64,000 bases of DNA from Yersinia vastinensis (GCF_902726565.1 NZ_CACVAF010000002.1:372001-436000), one strand, 5' to 3'. Shown: positions 42,901 through 55,411, counted from the first letter of the stretch. The notes: a model not told the origin generated them from the sequence alone. Numbers and translations: made by a program.

Positions 42901-43442
42901 GCTTGTTCCTCCGTTTTTCTTTTCGCTGATTCACTGGCACCCAGCACTTCACCCGGCTTATGTTCACGCCCGATATGGAAGGCAACCACCAGCCCTGCCA
43001 GCAATAGCATTGAAGCCAGCTCAACGGCCAGCACATAAGGGCCAAACAAGCTAATACCGACGGCTTTGGCATCCACCATTTCACCGCTGATACCCGAGTC
43101 ACTGACTGAACTAATGGCGTAAATCAGCACTGATAACAGCACCAAGGCCAATAAACCAGGACCAATCCACAAGCTTGGTTTCAGCCAGTCGCGCTCTTGT
43201 TGTTCGACATTGCCAAGGTTGAGCATCATCACCACGAACACGAACAGCACCATAATGGCACCGGCGTACACGATGATTTCCAACGCACCGGCGAAGTAAG
43301 CCCCCAGCGAGAAGAACACTGCCGAAATAGCCAGCAGGGAGATAATCAGGTACAGCAGCGCATGTACCGGGTTGGTATGAGTGATAACGCGAATAGTCGC
43401 CACCACTGCCACCAATGCTGCAATATAAAATGCAAATTCCAT
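42897..43442 (-). CDS. nuoJ: NADH-quinone oxidoreductase subunit J
   Basis: A five-helix membrane subunit of complex I, 181 residues (E. coli 184). The third helix region [20 protein letters not shown] includes the conserved tyrosine and the pi-bulge motif involved in coupling. It ends in a charged tail ([13 protein letters not shown]). It lies 12 bp after nuoI. Confidence 0.96.
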   Translation of the reverse strand: MEFAFYIAALVAVVATIRVITHTNPVHALLYLIISLLAISAVFFSLGAYFAGALEIIVYAGAIMVLFVFVVMMLNLGNVEQQERDWLKPSLWIGPGLLALVLLSVLIYAISSVSDSGISGEMVDAKAVGISLFGPYVLAVELASMLLLAGLVVAFHIGREHKPGEVLGASESAKRKTEEQA

Positions 43443-43454
43443 GGAAGCTGGCTC

Positions 43455-43997
43455 CTAAGGCATCAGACCTTTAACGTCGATCGGTTTGGCTTCATTTTCG
43501 GCTTCGCCTTTCTGCTTGCCATCAATCGCCATACCGGACATCCGGTAGAAGTTATATTCCGGATATTTACCCGGCCCCGAGATCAACAGATCTTCTTTCT
43601 CATACACCAGATCCTGGCGTTTGAATTCACCCATTTCGAAATCCGGCGTAAGCTGGATAGCGGTCGTTGGGCAAGCCTCTTCACACAGACCACAGAAAAT
43701 GCAGCGGGAGAAGTTGACACGGAAGAACTCCGGATACCAACGGCCATCTTTGTGTTCGGCTTTCTGCAATGAAATACAACCAACCGGACAAGCAACAGCA
43801 CACAAGTTACAGGCAACACAGCGCTCTTCACCATCGGGATCGCGCGTCAGCACAATTCGACCACGGTAGCGCGGTGGCAGGTACACCGGTTCTTCTGGAT
43901 ACATTTGGGTTTCGCGCTTGTGGAAGGCATGAAGGCCAATCATCCACAGGCTGCGCACTTGGGTGCCGAAACCAACCACTAACTCTTTCAACGTCAT
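43455..43997 (-). CDS. nuoI: NADH-quinone oxidoreductase subunit I
   Basis: The peripheral-arm subunit that carries two [4Fe-4S] clusters (N6a and N6b) towards NuoB. It has 180 residues as in E. coli. Two ferredoxin motifs are visible: [16 protein letters not shown] and [16 protein letters not shown]. It is 14 bp after nuoH. Confidence 0.97.
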   Translation of the reverse strand: MTLKELVVGFGTQVRSLWMIGLHAFHKRETQMYPEEPVYLPPRYRGRIVLTRDPDGEERCVACNLCAVACPVGCISLQKAEHKDGRWYPEFFRVNFSRCIFCGLCEEACPTTAIQLTPDFEMGEFKRQDLVYEKEDLLISGPGKYPEYNFYRMSGMAIDGKQKGEAENEAKPIDVKGLMP

Positions 43998-44011
43998 GGT
44001 TCATTCACCCC

Positions 44012-44989
44012 TTATTGAGCGTTGTACAAAATGACCGCGGCTGTCGCCAGCAGATTCAGCAGGGTCAACGGCAAGCAAACTTTCCAGCCGAATGACATCA
44101 CTTGGTCATAACGTGGGCGCGGCAAGGATGCACGGATCAGAATGAACATCACCATGAAGAAAGCCGTTTTCAGCGCAAACCAGATAAATGGCGGCAAGAA
44201 CGGACCTTGCCAACCACCGAAGAACAAGGTGACTATCAGAGCAGAGACGGTCACGATACCGATGTATTCACCGACGAAGAACAGACCGAATTTCATCCCG
44301 GAATATTCAATGTGGTAACCATCGGCCAGTTCTTGTTCAGCTTCTGGCTGGTCAAAGGGATGACGGTGACAGACTGCAACACCCGCAATGGCAAAGGTCA
44401 CAAAGCCAAAGAATTGCGGGATAACATTCCAGACGTGCTCCTGAGAGTTAACAATATCCTGCATATTGAACGAGCCTGCTTGTGCCACGACACCCATCAG
44501 CGATAAGCCGAGGAACACTTCGTAGCTCAGGGTTTGTGCAGATGCACGCATCGCCCCTAACAGAGAATACTTGTTATTACTGGACCAACCGGCGAACAGC
44601 ACGGCGTATACCGCCAGCCCCGCCATCATCAGGAAGAACAAAATGCCGATATTCAGGTCTGCAACCGCCCAAGTCGGGCTGACTGGGACAATAGCAAAAG
44701 AGAGCAGCAGTGAGGTAAAGGCGATAACCGGTGCCAAGGTAAAGATGGCCCGGTCAGAGAAGCGCGGTACCCAGTCTTCTTTGAAGAACATTTTGATCAT
44801 GTCAGCAACCAGCTGCAATGACCCGCCCCAACCAACACGGTTTGGCCCGTAACGGTTTTGGAATAGGCCTAGCAGGCGGCGCTCGCCAAAGCTCATAAAT
44901 GCGCCGCAAGTCACTACCACCAACAGAATCACTACCGCTTTCAGGACAGAGATTAAAATCTCAATCAATTCAGGGGTAAACCAGCTCAT
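44012..44989 (-). CDS. nuoH: NADH-quinone oxidoreductase subunit H
   Basis: The membrane subunit that forms the quinone entry chamber with NuoB and NuoD. It has 325 residues as in E. coli. The conserved loops are [20 protein letters not shown] and [20 protein letters not shown] (acidic quinone-coupling loop). The start overlaps the nuoG stop by 4 bp. Confidence 0.97.
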   Translation of the reverse strand: MSWFTPELIEILISVLKAVVILLVVVTCGAFMSFGERRLLGLFQNRYGPNRVGWGGSLQLVADMIKMFFKEDWVPRFSDRAIFTLAPVIAFTSLLLSFAIVPVSPTWAVADLNIGILFFLMMAGLAVYAVLFAGWSSNNKYSLLGAMRASAQTLSYEVFLGLSLMGVVAQAGSFNMQDIVNSQEHVWNVIPQFFGFVTFAIAGVAVCHRHPFDQPEAEQELADGYHIEYSGMKFGLFFVGEYIGIVTVSALIVTLFFGGWQGPFLPPFIWFALKTAFFMVMFILIRASLPRPRYDQVMSFGWKVCLPLTLLNLLATAAVILYNAQ

Positions 44990-47730
44990 AGTACTGCCTC
45001 CCGCAGATTCTCAACACGCGCACCCACCATAATCGGTGGAATGCCCGGTAAGCCAAGCGGCAAGCCGACCTGACCTTGAGCCAAGGTTTCACTCAGACGT
45101 ACTGGCAGGCGCAGAGTCTGACCCGCGCAGTTGAACTCCACCAGCGTACCGAGATTAACCCCGAGTGTGGCAGCATCAGCCGGATTGACCATCACGTAAG
45201 GTGCAGGCATCCGTTGTTGAATCACATCTGAACGCTGAGACATCTCTTCACTACCAAACAGGTGGTAGTAAGGTGCTATCTGCCAGCTTTGAGCATGGGC
45301 GGTAAAGGCCGCAGGAACTGAATCAAAGTAACCGAGCGTTCCCTCCCCCGCTTCAATCAGGCGGACACCGGGATCGCCAAAGCGCAAATTGCCACCCACT
45401 TCTGCCTGGAATTTGTTCCATGCTTGCGGTGAGTTCCAACCTGGTGCCCAAGCAAATGGAATCTGCTGACGATCCGCCAGTGGGCTGTTGTTCCCTTCCA
45501 TTGAGAAGGCAAACGGCGTGTCGATATCTTGTGGCTGACGCGGTTCATGCACACTAATATCTGCGCGCATAGCAGTACGACCACTGTAACGAATCGGCGA
45601 TCGTGCCAGTTTCTGACCACGAATGCGGAATGTGGCATCGGGTGCGGCATCAACAATACCGGCTAACTGCGGCAATGCAGCCACACAAGCTTGAATCACG
45701 TGGTCAAGCTGAGTCCAGTCCACATGGCGGCTGGTATAAGTTGAGTGCAGGGAATGCAACCAACGCCAGCTCTCCAGCATAATGCTGCGGTTTTCAGGTT
45801 TTTTCGGATCATCATAGTAAGTCGGGTCATACACTTGGAAGAAGCGCTGAGCGCGACCTTCCTGATTGACCAATGTTCCGTCGCTTTCTGCAAAACTGGC
45901 CGCAGACAGAATCAAATCGGCTTTATCCATAATCGCCGTGCGCTGGTGATCGACCACAATCAGATTGGCTGTTTTCTCCAATGCAGCATCGACTTTGTCT
46001 TTTGCTGCGTGGCGATACAGGTCGTTTTCCATCACGATAACGCTGTCCGCATCACCTTGAGTCAACAATTCCAGCGCTTGATCCAGTGAACCGCCACCGA
46101 TCATTGACAGACCCATGCTGTTGGCAGCACTGGCAACAAAGGTGATGCCCACATCAGAACCACGGACTTTCAACGCTTTCGCCACGTTGGCTGCCGCTTC
46201 AATAATGGCATCGCTACCCGCACTGCTACCGGTAATAATCAGTGGTTTCTTCGCACCGGCCAGCGCCTGTACGATGATATCCACTTTACCTTTCAGATCT
46301 TTTGACAGGTCATCAACCGCAGGTGCGGATTCATCCAGCGCATGGGCAATAGCAAAGCCTAGGCGAGCTTGATCATCCACTGGTGCACGATAATTCCATG
46401 CCGCAATATCATCCATGCGGGTGTTATCAACGTTGGTGATAAACAGTGGGTGTTTGGCATGCTGACCAATGTTCATAATGGCGGCAATTTGCCAGTCAGC
46501 CACTTTTTGTGCAGCGGCCATTTCACGCGCTTTGCCTTTCACTGCCTGACGGACAGACAAGGCGATGCGTGCGCCTGTCTGGGTCAAATCTTCACCCAGA
46601 ATCAGCACGGCATCGTAACTTTCAATTTCGCGTAATGCAGGCGTGTAAATACCGCCCTCACGCAGCACTTTCAGCATCAGTTGTAGGCGTTGTTGTTCAC
46701 CTGCGGCGATCCCGGTGTAGAAGTTTTCAGCCCCCACCAATTCACGCAACGCAAAGTTACTTTCCAAACTGGCGCGCGGTGAACCAATACCGATGGTTTT
46801 CTTCGCCTGACGCAGAATATCCGCCGCACCTTGCATCGCTTGTTCCGCGTTCAGGTGGATCCAGTCATTGCCACGCAATTGCTGTGGCTGACGTGGGCGG
46901 TCCTTGCGGTTGACATAGCCATAACCAAAGCGGCCACGGTCACACATAAAGTAGTGGTTTACCGTACCGTTGTAGCGGTTTTCAATGCGACGCAATTCAC
47001 CATAACGTTCACCTGGGCTGGTATTGCAACCCACGCTGCACTGCTGGCAGATACTTGGCGCGAACTGCATATCCCACTTACGGTTATAACGCTCGGAGTG
47101 AGTTTTGTCGGTGAAGACACCTGTCGGGCACACTTCGACCAAGTTACCTGAGAACTCGCTTTCCAGCGTGCCACTCTCGGTACGACCAAAATAGACGTTA
47201 TCGTGCGCGCCGTAGACACCGAAATCTGTGCCATCAGCGTAATCTTTGTAGTAACGCACACAGCGATAACAGGCGATACAGCGGTTCATTTCATGTGAGA
47301 TGAACGGGCCGAGATCCTGATTTTGGTGCGTCCGTTTGCTAAAGCGATAACGGCGGAAACTGTGACCGGTCATCACTGTCATATCTTGCAAATGACAGTT
47401 CCCTCCCTCTTCACAGACCGGGCAATCGTGTGGGTGGTTAGTCATCAACCATTCAACCACACTCTCACGGAACGCTTTGGCTTCGCCGTCATCAATGGAA
47501 ATAAAGGTTCCATCGGTAGCCGGGGTCATACAGGACATCACCAAACGCCCACGGGTGTCGTCTGCATTTTGGTATTGCTTTACCGCACATTGGCGGCAAG
47601 CGCCGACGCTTCCCAGCGCCGGATGCCAGCAAAAATAAGGAATATCGAGTCCAAGGGAGAGACAAGCTTGTAACAGGTTGTCGGCCCCGTTTACGTCGTA
47701 TTCTTTGCCGTCTACATGAATCGTAGCCAT
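44986..47730 (-). CDS. nuoG: NADH-quinone oxidoreductase subunit G
   Basis: The largest peripheral-arm subunit, with several Fe-S clusters and a molybdopterin-oxidoreductase-like domain without cofactor. It has 914 residues (E. coli about 908). The N-terminal [2Fe-2S] domain ([19 protein letters not shown]), the His-liganded [16 protein letters not shown], the ferredoxin-like CIACYRC and the extra N7 site [17 protein letters not shown] are all present; N7 is typical of enterobacteria. The gap to nuoF is 164 bp, the longest within the operon. Confidence 0.97.
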   Translation of the reverse strand: MATIHVDGKEYDVNGADNLLQACLSLGLDIPYFCWHPALGSVGACRQCAVKQYQNADDTRGRLVMSCMTPATDGTFISIDDGEAKAFRESVVEWLMTNHPHDCPVCEEGGNCHLQDMTVMTGHSFRRYRFSKRTHQNQDLGPFISHEMNRCIACYRCVRYYKDYADGTDFGVYGAHDNVYFGRTESGTLESEFSGNLVEVCPTGVFTDKTHSERYNRKWDMQFAPSICQQCSVGCNTSPGERYGELRRIENRYNGTVNHYFMCDRGRFGYGYVNRKDRPRQPQQLRGNDWIHLNAEQAMQGAADILRQAKKTIGIGSPRASLESNFALRELVGAENFYTGIAAGEQQRLQLMLKVLREGGIYTPALREIESYDAVLILGEDLTQTGARIALSVRQAVKGKAREMAAAQKVADWQIAAIMNIGQHAKHPLFITNVDNTRMDDIAAWNYRAPVDDQARLGFAIAHALDESAPAVDDLSKDLKGKVDIIVQALAGAKKPLIITGSSAGSDAIIEAAANVAKALKVRGSDVGITFVASAANSMGLSMIGGGSLDQALELLTQGDADSVIVMENDLYRHAAKDKVDAALEKTANLIVVDHQRTAIMDKADLILSAASFAESDGTLVNQEGRAQRFFQVYDPTYYDDPKKPENRSIMLESWRWLHSLHSTYTSRHVDWTQLDHVIQACVAALPQLAGIVDAAPDATFRIRGQKLARSPIRYSGRTAMRADISVHEPRQPQDIDTPFAFSMEGNNSPLADRQQIPFAWAPGWNSPQAWNKFQAEVGGNLRFGDPGVRLIEAGEGTLGYFDSVPAAFTAHAQSWQIAPYYHLFGSEEMSQRSDVIQQRMPAPYVMVNPADAATLGVNLGTLVEFNCAGQTLRLPVRLSETLAQGQVGLPLGLPGIPPIMVGARVENLREAVL

Positions 47731-47894
47731 ATCAGCATGCTTCCAAGTGGCCTGAAATAATCCTTGTCCTTTACGTTGCTGCGACGTTGGCCGCCACGCA
47801 AATTATTGGGTTATGTTCAGGCATTAATTATAAAAACTTTCTTATCTGGCACACCGAGACGCCACATTTAATGCATCTCATGTGAGCCAAGGTG

Positions 47895-49265
47895 TCACCA
47901 GCGCTGCTTCAGCAAGTTGTTCGGTTGAATACCACTTATGGCTCGGGTGTTGCCATAGTCTTTAGCGGCGATCCCGGCTTCGAATTCTTCCCGGAAATAT
48001 TTGATCGCACTTTGTAGTGGTTCTACCGCGCCCGGCGCGTGAGCACAGAAGGTTTTTCCCGGCCCCAAGAAGCGGCACAGTTGCTCCAGCGTCTCGATGT
48101 CGCCCGGCTGACCTTCGCCGCGCTCCAGTGCACGCAGGATCTTCACGCTCCATGGCAAACCATCGCGGCAAGGTGTACACCAGCCACAAGATTCACGGGC
48201 GAAAAACTCTTCCAAATTGCGCACCAGCGGGACCATACCAATTTCGTGGTCTACCGCCATCGCCAGTGCAGTTCCTAAACGGCTGCCTGCTTTAGCAATA
48301 TTCTCGAAATCCATCGGCAAATCTAAATGGTCGGCGGTCAGGAAGTCAGTCCCTGCACCACCTGGCTGCCAAGCTTTGAATTTCAAACCATCGCGCATAC
48401 CGCCCGCATAATCTTCTAGAATTTCACGGGCAGTGATACCAAACGGCAGTTCCCACAGACCTGGATTTTTCACCCGGCCAGAGAAGCCCATCAGTTTAGT
48501 ACCGGCATCGTTACTTTTACCGGCAGTGATCCCTTGGTACCACTCAACACCATGCTCAAGAATGGCGGGGACGTTACACAGCGTCTCCACGTTATTCACG
48601 CAAGTCGGTTTGCCCCAAACACCAGAAGATGCAGGGAAAGGTGGTTTAGAACGAGGGTTAGCTCGACGACCTTCTAGCGAGTTAATCAACGCGGTTTCTT
48701 CACCGCAGATGTAACGGCCAGCACCGGTATGGACAATCAGCTCGAAATCAAAACCGCTGCCCATGATATTTTTGCCCAGCAAACCCGCTTCGTTAGCCTC
48801 AGCAATGGCACGACGCAGGTTAGCAGCGGCTTCAATGTATTCGCCACGCAGGAAAATGTAGCCACGGTAGGCTTTCAGCGCGAAGGCACTGATCAGCATC
48901 CCTTCCACCAACAGATGAGGCAATTGCTCCATCAGCAAGCGGTCTTTATAGGTGCCAGGCTCCATCTCATCGGCATTACACAGCAAATACCGAATATTCA
49001 TGCTTTCGTCTTTTGGCATCAGACTCCACTTCAAACCCGTGGAGAAGCCAGCACCGCCACGCCCTTTCAGGCCAGCGTCTTTGACCAAGCTAACAACATC
49101 AGGTGGTGCCATGCCTTTTAAGGCTTTTTCAGCACCTTGGTACCCGGTTTTGCTGCGATATTCATCCAGCCATACGGGCTGTTTGTCATCACGCAAACGC
49201 CAAGTCAGCGGGTGCATTTCCGGGGTACGGACGATCTCTTTGGTAAAACCTGAAGTCATGGTCAT
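47895..49265 (-). CDS. nuoF: NADH-quinone oxidoreductase subunit F
   Basis: The NADH-binding subunit with FMN and the N3 [4Fe-4S] cluster, the electron entry point of complex I. It has 456 residues, with about 10 more at the N-terminus than E. coli (445). FMN/NADH glycine-rich motifs are [16 protein letters not shown] and [19 protein letters not shown], and the cluster ligands are in [12 protein letters not shown] plus a downstream cysteine (KTFCAHAP). The start overlaps nuoE by 4 bp. A start within the N-terminal MTMTSGF cannot be distinguished. Confidence 0.96.
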   Translation of the reverse strand: MTMTSGFTKEIVRTPEMHPLTWRLRDDKQPVWLDEYRSKTGYQGAEKALKGMAPPDVVSLVKDAGLKGRGGAGFSTGLKWSLMPKDESMNIRYLLCNADEMEPGTYKDRLLMEQLPHLLVEGMLISAFALKAYRGYIFLRGEYIEAAANLRRAIAEANEAGLLGKNIMGSGFDFELIVHTGAGRYICGEETALINSLEGRRANPRSKPPFPASSGVWGKPTCVNNVETLCNVPAILEHGVEWYQGITAGKSNDAGTKLMGFSGRVKNPGLWELPFGITAREILEDYAGGMRDGLKFKAWQPGGAGTDFLTADHLDLPMDFENIAKAGSRLGTALAMAVDHEIGMVPLVRNLEEFFARESCGWCTPCRDGLPWSVKILRALERGEGQPGDIETLEQLCRFLGPGKTFCAHAPGAVEPLQSAIKYFREEFEAGIAAKDYGNTRAISGIQPNNLLKQRW

Positions 49266-49825
49266 GGATATTGCTCCAGTAACTTTTCAATATCTTCAGG
49301 TTTCAAGTAGCTGTGGGTATCGTCGTCGATCATCATCGTCGGGCCACGATCACAGTTACCCAGACAGCAGGTCGGCAGCAATGTAAAGCGGCCATCAAAA
49401 GTCGTCTGCCCCGGTTGAATACTGAGTTTTTTCGAAATCGCAGCCTGAATCCCCTGATAACCTGTGATGTGGCACACCACGCTGTCACAGTAACGGATCA
49501 CATGACGCCCAACGGGTTGGCGGAAGATCTGGCTGTAAAATGTCGCCACTCCCTCAACATCACTGGCTGGGATACCCAACACATCAGCAATAGCATGAAT
49601 CGCACCATCCGGTACCCAGCCCCGTTTCTTCTGCACAATTTTTAGTGCTTCGATTGACGCGGCGCGGGCATCTTCGTAATGGTGCTTCTCATGTTCGATA
49701 GCATCACGTTCTTCAGCACTCAATTCGAAAACGTCAGTTGTGGTCGCCGGTTCAGCCGCATTGACTGCCAGGTTCGCCACATTTTGGCTTTCGTTATTTA
49801 CCTGAGTCTCTTTTTGATCACTCAT
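49262..49825 (-). CDS. nuoE: NADH-quinone oxidoreductase subunit E
   Basis: A thioredoxin-like subunit of the NADH dehydrogenase module that carries the [2Fe-2S] cluster N1a. It has 187 residues, with an N-terminal extension of about 20 residues over E. coli (166) that is rich in N, E, T and V. The cluster ligands are in [13 protein letters not shown] and [13 protein letters not shown]. It lies 2 bp after nuoCD. Confidence 0.95.
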   Translation of the reverse strand: MSDQKETQVNNESQNVANLAVNAAEPATTTDVFELSAEERDAIEHEKHHYEDARAASIEALKIVQKKRGWVPDGAIHAIADVLGIPASDVEGVATFYSQIFRQPVGRHVIRYCDSVVCHITGYQGIQAAISKKLSIQPGQTTFDGRFTLLPTCCLGNCDRGPTMMIDDDTHSYLKPEDIEKLLEQYP

Positions 49826-49827
49826 AA

Positions 49828-51624
49828 TTAGCGGTCCACATCAGACATTACAAAATCGATACTGCCCAGATAGACGATCAAGTCAGATACCAAGCTGCCA
49901 CGGATAACCGATGGGATCTGCTGCAAATGGGCATAGCTTGGTGTACGTATCCGGGTGCGATAACTCATGGTGCTGGCATCACTGGTCAGATAGTAGCTGT
50001 TGATCCCTTTGGTCGCTTCAACCATCTGGAATGATTCGTTAGCTGGCATCACTGGACCCCATGAAACTTGCAGGAAGTGAGTGATCAGCGTTTCGATATG
50101 TTGCAGCGTACGTTCTTTCGGTGGTGGCGTTGTCAGTGGATGGTCAGCCTTAAATGGCCCTTCTGGCATGTTTTTATAACATTGCTCCAGAATGCGCAGG
50201 CTTTGACGCAACTCTTCCACTTTCAGCATCACGCGGTCATAACAGTCGCCGTTGTTACCGATTGGCACTTCAAAATCAAAGTTTTCATAACCGGAATACG
50301 GACGCCATTTACGCACGTCAAATTCAACACCTGTCGCACGCAGGCCAGCACCGGTCACACCCCATTCCAACGCTTCTTTAGAATTATAAGCCGCCACACC
50401 AATAGAACGCCCTTTTAGGATGCTGTTCTGTAATGCGGCTTTGACGTAGGAATCAAGGCGTTTTGGCATCCAGTCAAGGAAGTCACGCAGTAGACGTTCC
50501 CAACCACGTGGGAGATCGTGCGCGACACCACCAATGCGGAACCAGGCCGGATGCATACGGAAACCAGTGATAGCTTCCACCAAGTCATACACTTTCTGCC
50601 GGTCGGTAAAGGCGAAGAACACCGGTGTCATGGCACCAACGTCTTGGATGAAGGTACTGATGTACAACAAGTGGCTGTTGATGCGGAAAAGTTCAGACAA
50701 CATCACTCGGATGGTTTTGACGCGATCCGGAACCTCAATACCAGCCAGTTTTTCCACTGCCAGCACATAAGGCATTTCGTTTACACAACCGCCAAGGTAT
50801 TCGATACGGTCGGTATAAGGAATGTAGCTGTGCCAAGATTGGCGTTCGCCCATCTTCTCCGCGCCACGGTGGTGGTAACCCACATCTGGCACGCAGTCGA
50901 TAATCTCTTCACCATCAAGCTGCAACACGATACGGAACGCACCGTGTGAAGAGGGGTGGTTCGGGCCGAGGTTCAAGAACATGAAGTCCTCGTTTTCGGT
51001 TCCGCGCTTCATGCCCCAATCTTCGGGTTTGAAGGTCAGTGATTCCATTTCCAGATCTTCTTTCTGCTTGGTCAGCACAAAGGGATCGAATTCCGTGGCA
51101 CGCGCGGGGTAATCTTTACGCAGCGGGTGACCTTCCCAGCTCTGCGGCATCATGATGCGCGTCAGGTGCGGGTGACCATCAAAGGTAATACCGAACATTT
51201 CCCAAGTTTCACGCTCATACCAGTTGGCATTAGGGAAAATCTTGGTTGCTGTGGGCACATGCATGTCTTTTTCAGACAGTGCCACTTTCAGCATGATGTC
51301 ACGGTTACGCTCAATGGAAATCAGATGATAGAAAACAGAAAAATCCGCAGCAGGGAGGCCCTGGCGGTGAGTACGAAGGCGCTCATCAACACCATGCAAA
51401 TCAAACAGCATGACATACGGCTTCGGTTGTTTTCTCAGGAACGACATTACTTCCAGTAATTGTTCACGCTTGATCCATACCACGGGCATCCCGGTACGGG
51501 TAGCCTGAACAACAAGGGCCTCAGGCCCAAAACGGTTCGACAGTTCACCAATCACCGGATCATCAAGATGATCTCGGGTCTGCCACGCAGGCTGGGTGCT
51601 GTCGGACGTCGTTAAATCGGTCAT
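49828..51624 (-). CDS. nuoC: NADH-quinone oxidoreductase subunit C/D fusion
   Basis: A fused subunit of 598 residues, as in enterobacteria. The N-terminal NuoC part (to about 190) includes [22 protein letters not shown]; the C-terminal NuoD part is hydrogenase-like and lines the quinone cavity ([28 protein letters not shown] and the closing CDS-like [11 protein letters not shown]). A spacer of 152 bp separates it from nuoB. Confidence 0.97.
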   Translation of the reverse strand: MTDLTTSDSTQPAWQTRDHLDDPVIGELSNRFGPEALVVQATRTGMPVVWIKREQLLEVMSFLRKQPKPYVMLFDLHGVDERLRTHRQGLPAADFSVFYHLISIERNRDIMLKVALSEKDMHVPTATKIFPNANWYERETWEMFGITFDGHPHLTRIMMPQSWEGHPLRKDYPARATEFDPFVLTKQKEDLEMESLTFKPEDWGMKRGTENEDFMFLNLGPNHPSSHGAFRIVLQLDGEEIIDCVPDVGYHHRGAEKMGERQSWHSYIPYTDRIEYLGGCVNEMPYVLAVEKLAGIEVPDRVKTIRVMLSELFRINSHLLYISTFIQDVGAMTPVFFAFTDRQKVYDLVEAITGFRMHPAWFRIGGVAHDLPRGWERLLRDFLDWMPKRLDSYVKAALQNSILKGRSIGVAAYNSKEALEWGVTGAGLRATGVEFDVRKWRPYSGYENFDFEVPIGNNGDCYDRVMLKVEELRQSLRILEQCYKNMPEGPFKADHPLTTPPPKERTLQHIETLITHFLQVSWGPVMPANESFQMVEATKGINSYYLTSDASTMSYRTRIRTPSYAHLQQIPSVIRGSLVSDLIVYLGSIDFVMSDVDR

Positions 51625-51776
51625 TATTTATTCACCACACTGTTTTTTCACCACACTGAATGTGTCATTTTGTGGTCTTTTGCCGCACACATGTTCTGGA
51701 AGAAAACGGTTCTATCCAAAAACAAATCACTTACGTACCAAAATCTTACGCGACTATTCCCGCAGAAATAGTCAGC

Positions 51777-52454
51777 TTAGATCTCGTCAGGAGTACGCAG
51801 GTTAGTTACTGCAATTCGTTCAGCATGCTTACGTTCTCTTTCTGGTTGCATATTGGCGCGGTAAACACCTTGATCACCCACAACCCAAGAGAGAGGACGG
51901 CGCTCTTTACCGATAGATTCCTGCAACAGCAGCAAAGCTTGCATATAAGCTTCCGGACGCGGTGGGCAACCAGGAATATACACGTCTACCGGTAGGAATT
52001 TATCCACGCCTTGTACTACGGAATAGATATCGTACATGCCGCCGGAGTTGGCACAGGCGCCCATAGAGATAACCCATTTAGGTTCCAGCATTTGTTCATA
52101 CAGACGCTGAATAACCGGAGCCATTTTGGTAAAACAAGTACCGGCCACAACCATGAAATCGGCCTGACGCGGTGAGGCGCGTAATACTTCGGCCCCGAAA
52201 CGTGCCACGTCGTGTACAGCAGTGAATGATGTCACCATCTCCACATAACAGCAGGAAAGACCGAAGTTATACGGCCAAAGAGAGTTCTTACGCCCCCAGT
52301 TCACCATGTCATGCATGGCGGTCTCAAGTTTACCCATGTAAACACTACGGTGGACATGTTGCTCGAGAGGATCGCCGCTGACGGTTTCCTGAGTTTGCAG
52401 GGGGTAACGGTCGTTCTCACCGTTAGGGTCTATGCGGGTGAGCGTATAGTCCAT
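51777..52454 (-). CDS. nuoB: NADH-quinone oxidoreductase subunit B
   Basis: The subunit that carries the terminal N2 [4Fe-4S] cluster, which reduces quinone. It has 225 residues (E. coli 220). The N2 ligands are the tandem cysteines in [10 protein letters not shown] plus those in GTCFTK and GCPPRPEA. It is 21 bp after nuoA. Confidence 0.97.
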   Translation of the reverse strand: MDYTLTRIDPNGENDRYPLQTQETVSGDPLEQHVHRSVYMGKLETAMHDMVNWGRKNSLWPYNFGLSCCYVEMVTSFTAVHDVARFGAEVLRASPRQADFMVVAGTCFTKMAPVIQRLYEQMLEPKWVISMGACANSGGMYDIYSVVQGVDKFLPVDVYIPGCPPRPEAYMQALLLLQESIGKERRPLSWVVGDQGVYRANMQPERERKHAERIAVTNLRTPDEI

Positions 52455-52475
52455 GTTAATGCCTCGCTATATTAA

Positions 52476-52940
52476 TTATTGGCGATTATCTTGCGCTTGC
52501 GGATGACTGCTGGCGTATTTGACTATGCTCGGTTTACTCACGCGACGACTAGAACGCGCAGGAGTCCAGTCCAGAGCGCCGATGCGCACCAGATAAACCA
52601 AACCAGCCAAAAGCACCAAAATGAAAATGGTTGCTTCGATAAAGCCGACCCAGCCACTCTCACGGATAGAGATTGACCACGCATACAGGTATAAGGCTTC
52701 AACATCGAAAATAACGAAGAACATGGCGACCAGGTAGAACTTGGCAGACAGACGCATGCGCGCAGAACCTACCGAGTCAATACCCGACTCATAGGGGACG
52801 TTTTTAGCGCGGGCCCGAGCTCTCCCACCCAGAAAGAACGCACCTAGCAGCATCAAACCGCACAGCCCGATAGCGCCGATCAGGAATACAGCGAACGCCC
52901 AATGATGAGCGATAACTTCAGTGGTTGTTGACATACTCAT
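52476..52940 (-). CDS. nuoA: NADH-quinone oxidoreductase subunit A
   Basis: A three-helix membrane subunit of complex I, 154 residues (E. coli 147). The conserved loop [20 protein letters not shown] and the acidic [14 protein letters not shown] are present. It is the first gene of the nuo operon. The promoter must lie in the 676-bp gap towards lrhA. Confidence 0.96.
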   Translation of the reverse strand: MSMSTTTEVIAHHWAFAVFLIGAIGLCGLMLLGAFFLGGRARARAKNVPYESGIDSVGSARMRLSAKFYLVAMFFVIFDVEALYLYAWSISIRESGWVGFIEATIFILVLLAGLVYLVRIGALDWTPARSSRRVSKPSIVKYASSHPQAQDNRQ

Positions 52941-53616
52941 TGCTTACTCATCAAAAGTGGCGTCGGACATCCTGCTCTTGTACTGGCAGTTAGCGCACCA
53001 CATCGATTCAAAGGGAAGGATAAAAACCACACAAAACACACTGTCTTTACAACTGTTTAGCCAGTGTTTTACTGTGGGCTTTTTACTCCTTTCAGTAACC
53101 TTTTGTCAACTTTGACAAAAGTAACAACAGATTAATTTACAAACGCACGATCTTACTTAACATTTGGTGCGACTCATAAAGCTAAATCGAGTCAGTAATT
53201 TGTTAAGCCAGAACATACACATATAAACCAACTTGGATAGTCATCTTTAACTATACCATTGTCTCAGGAATAACCGGTTCTTCCACTCACTAGCTAGGGG
53301 TATTTTTTTGATCCAGAACACGTTTTGAGTGTTATTTCATAAATATTTGGTATGAAAAGTTGCTATTTAGTATTTAAAATAAATGAAACGATGTTTTAAT
53401 AAAAAATATAATGCTAATAATAAAATAGATATTAACCATTAAGTTAATCTGGTTTATCGACGGTAAACTTATCGAGATAAACATCTATAAGTGAATCAAA
53501 ACGGCGAGTTGAATGCAAAATTAAACTGAAATCAGTGAAAATGAATATTTAGTCAAAAATAAAAATAAAAAAGCCCCTAAAACAAGGGGCTTATGATGCT
53601 TTTATAACCTAAATAC
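52941..53616. other. lrhA-nuoA intergenic region (nuo promoter region)
   Basis: A gap of 676 bp, strongly AT-rich, upstream of nuoA. A perfect 9-bp dyad TTTTGTCAA/TTGACAAAA lies at 53101-53120. A second, nested dyad (GTTTATC 53452-53458 with GATAAAC 53476-53482) lies nearer lrhA. The lrhA terminator is at its far end. Such a long leader is typical of nuo, which answers to oxygen and nitrate regulators in E. coli; I cannot assign individual sites. Confidence 0.55.
53557..53592 (-). terminator. lrhA rho-independent terminator
   Basis: On the minus strand AAGCCCCT pairs with AGGGGCTT (six-base loop), followed by a T-rich run (TTTTATTTTT). It begins 25 bases after the lrhA stop. Confidence 0.9.
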
Positions 53617-54549
53617 TTAGCTTTGATCGTCTATTAAATAATCAGAATCCAGTATTAAATCCGAGCCAGACTGCAACCCATGTTGATGGCCGGTTTGCAT
53701 AGCATCGAAGATGGCGAGCGCCAATTCATTGCCACACTGGTTGTCTTTACAAAGCGAATAATGCGTTTCAGGCAGGCGGGGTAACCCTTCTGTCTCACCC
53801 AATACACGCAAGTCAGGACTCATCATTTCTATTGGTCTGGCGGTCACACCTAGCCCCGCCCTCACCGCTGCCCGAATGGCAGAAAGTGAAGAAGCGACAT
53901 AGGCGATTCGCCATGCGATACCCGCTCTGGTCAGATGTTCTATTGCCATATCGCGGAACGGGCTAGGCTCGTCCATCACCACTAACGGTACTGATTCACC
54001 AGACTGGAACTGATAGTCAGCGGAACAATACCAAAGCGTAGGTGATGTTCTTAAGATCACATGAGGATGAGTGTCGACCTTAGCCGTGGTAATGGCCAGA
54101 TCCACTTCGCCTTGACTCAGCATGTCAGCGATGAGTGGGCTACGTTTCACCCGCACATCAATTGCCAGCCGAGGATAAAGCGTCGCTACTCGATTTAATA
54201 AGAAAGGTAGCAGCGTATCGGCAGTATCATCCGATGCGCCGATAATAAGTGACCCTTCTATATTACTGTACATCAGTGACGTACAAGCTTCATCGTTGAA
54301 ACGCAAGATTTTTCTGGCATAGCCAAGTAACTGGAGACCATGTTCAGTAAGTAATTTGTTACGCCCATGACGGGCAAATAACTCCTTACCGACTAACTGT
54401 TCTAACCGTTGCATTTGTTGGCTAACTGCTGACTGAGTTCGACAAACCGCTGCAGCAGCAGAGGCAAAAGTATTCAAGTCAGCAACAGCTACAAAGGTTC
54501 TAAGCAGATCGAGGTCGAGATTAATTATCGGACGATTTGCATTTGTCAT
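53617..54549 (-). CDS. lrhA: LysR-type regulator LrhA (HexA/PecT family)
   Basis: A LysR-family DNA-binding regulator; in E. coli LrhA represses flagellar (flhDC) and fimbrial genes and lowers RpoS, and its orthologs in plant pathogens (HexA, PecT) repress virulence. It has 310 residues (E. coli 312). The helix-turn-helix is at about residues 20-50 ([20 protein letters not shown]), followed by the effector-binding domain. It lies upstream of nuoA in the same direction but has its own terminator. Confidence 0.94.
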   Translation of the reverse strand: MTNANRPIINLDLDLLRTFVAVADLNTFASAAAAVCRTQSAVSQQMQRLEQLVGKELFARHGRNKLLTEHGLQLLGYARKILRFNDEACTSLMYSNIEGSLIIGASDDTADTLLPFLLNRVATLYPRLAIDVRVKRSPLIADMLSQGEVDLAITTAKVDTHPHVILRTSPTLWYCSADYQFQSGESVPLVVMDEPSPFRDMAIEHLTRAGIAWRIAYVASSLSAIRAAVRAGLGVTARPIEMMSPDLRVLGETEGLPRLPETHYSLCKDNQCGNELALAIFDAMQTGHQHGLQSGSDLILDSDYLIDDQS

Positions 54550-55411
54550 AGTGTATTCTTCACTTTTTTGAATTCTAATTACAAACTACCCTGGTGTTTA
54601 AGTATCAGCGCTATCAATAAGGGACAACGCTAAGTATGACAGTACCCCACTCATTAGAGTAGGGCAAAAAATTTACTTATATTTCGTTACCGCTATCTCT
54701 TTTTAAAAAAAACTATTGGTGTAACTCTGTATTTGTTTGTGAATTAGGTCATAAAAATACGCTAAATCTTCGATAAATGAAGATTTTTTTCTTTAGTAAC
54801 CCTGATTCTTTGCTGCTTTTATAAAAAGTAGCCACTCTATTTTAATTAAATAGGCAAGGTGCAAAAGTTGAAAAATATTAAAAAATATCAATATATCTTC
54901 GCCCTCAATTCTAATCCAATTGAGTTAATTCAATCAGTAAGGCCTAAGAATTAGTAAAGAATCGCAATGTTAACATTAATTATTCTTAATAGTTTTCCTA
55001 TTTACAAATTCTCTCTTTTTTACCCAATCTAAATATGTATGATGATATAAATTGTTGAATTAAGATCCTTATCGCGACAACACAGAAAAATGATGTATCC
55101 ACACTCACTATATGGGTAAATCTCCGCTCAAAAGAGAATGCTTAAAGTCTCAGTAGAAACTTTATTTTGTTTACAGTTATGTCTGTTGAAATCAATCAGA
55201 ATAAAACTTCAGATAAACTCATCAATCAGATATACCGAAGAGGGATAAACAGTAAAAAGCCCCGTGTCGCCCCCTCTTCTTTACACTCGTCAGACTTTTG
55301 CACTAAAGATATGCATATAACTTCAAAAACCTACGGCGTCGGAGTACATTGAACACCTTGCAGTGTTCCACGCTGAGGACACGCTTTTACCAGCAAAAGG
55401 CTCAATTTTTT
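54550..55411. other. lrhA-alaA divergent intergenic region
   Basis: A gap of 862 bp, markedly AT-rich, holding the divergent promoters of lrhA and alaA. A comparably long gap occurs in E. coli. A short dyad (ACAC/GTGT within AACACCTTGCAGTGTT, 55352-55367) lies just before alaA. The 61-codon frame at 55167-55352 lacks a credible start and is not called. No RNA gene is recognised. Confidence 0.5.

Noticed and set aside
43197-43772. 191-codon open frame antisense to nuoJ and nuoI
   Set aside because: It crosses two well-supported complex I genes, is rich in histidine and glutamine as is typical of reverse-complement translation, and has no family features.
55167-55352. 61-codon frame upstream of alaA
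   Set aside because: It begins with TTG without a ribosome-binding site and has low-complexity, unrecognised sequence in an AT-rich leader.
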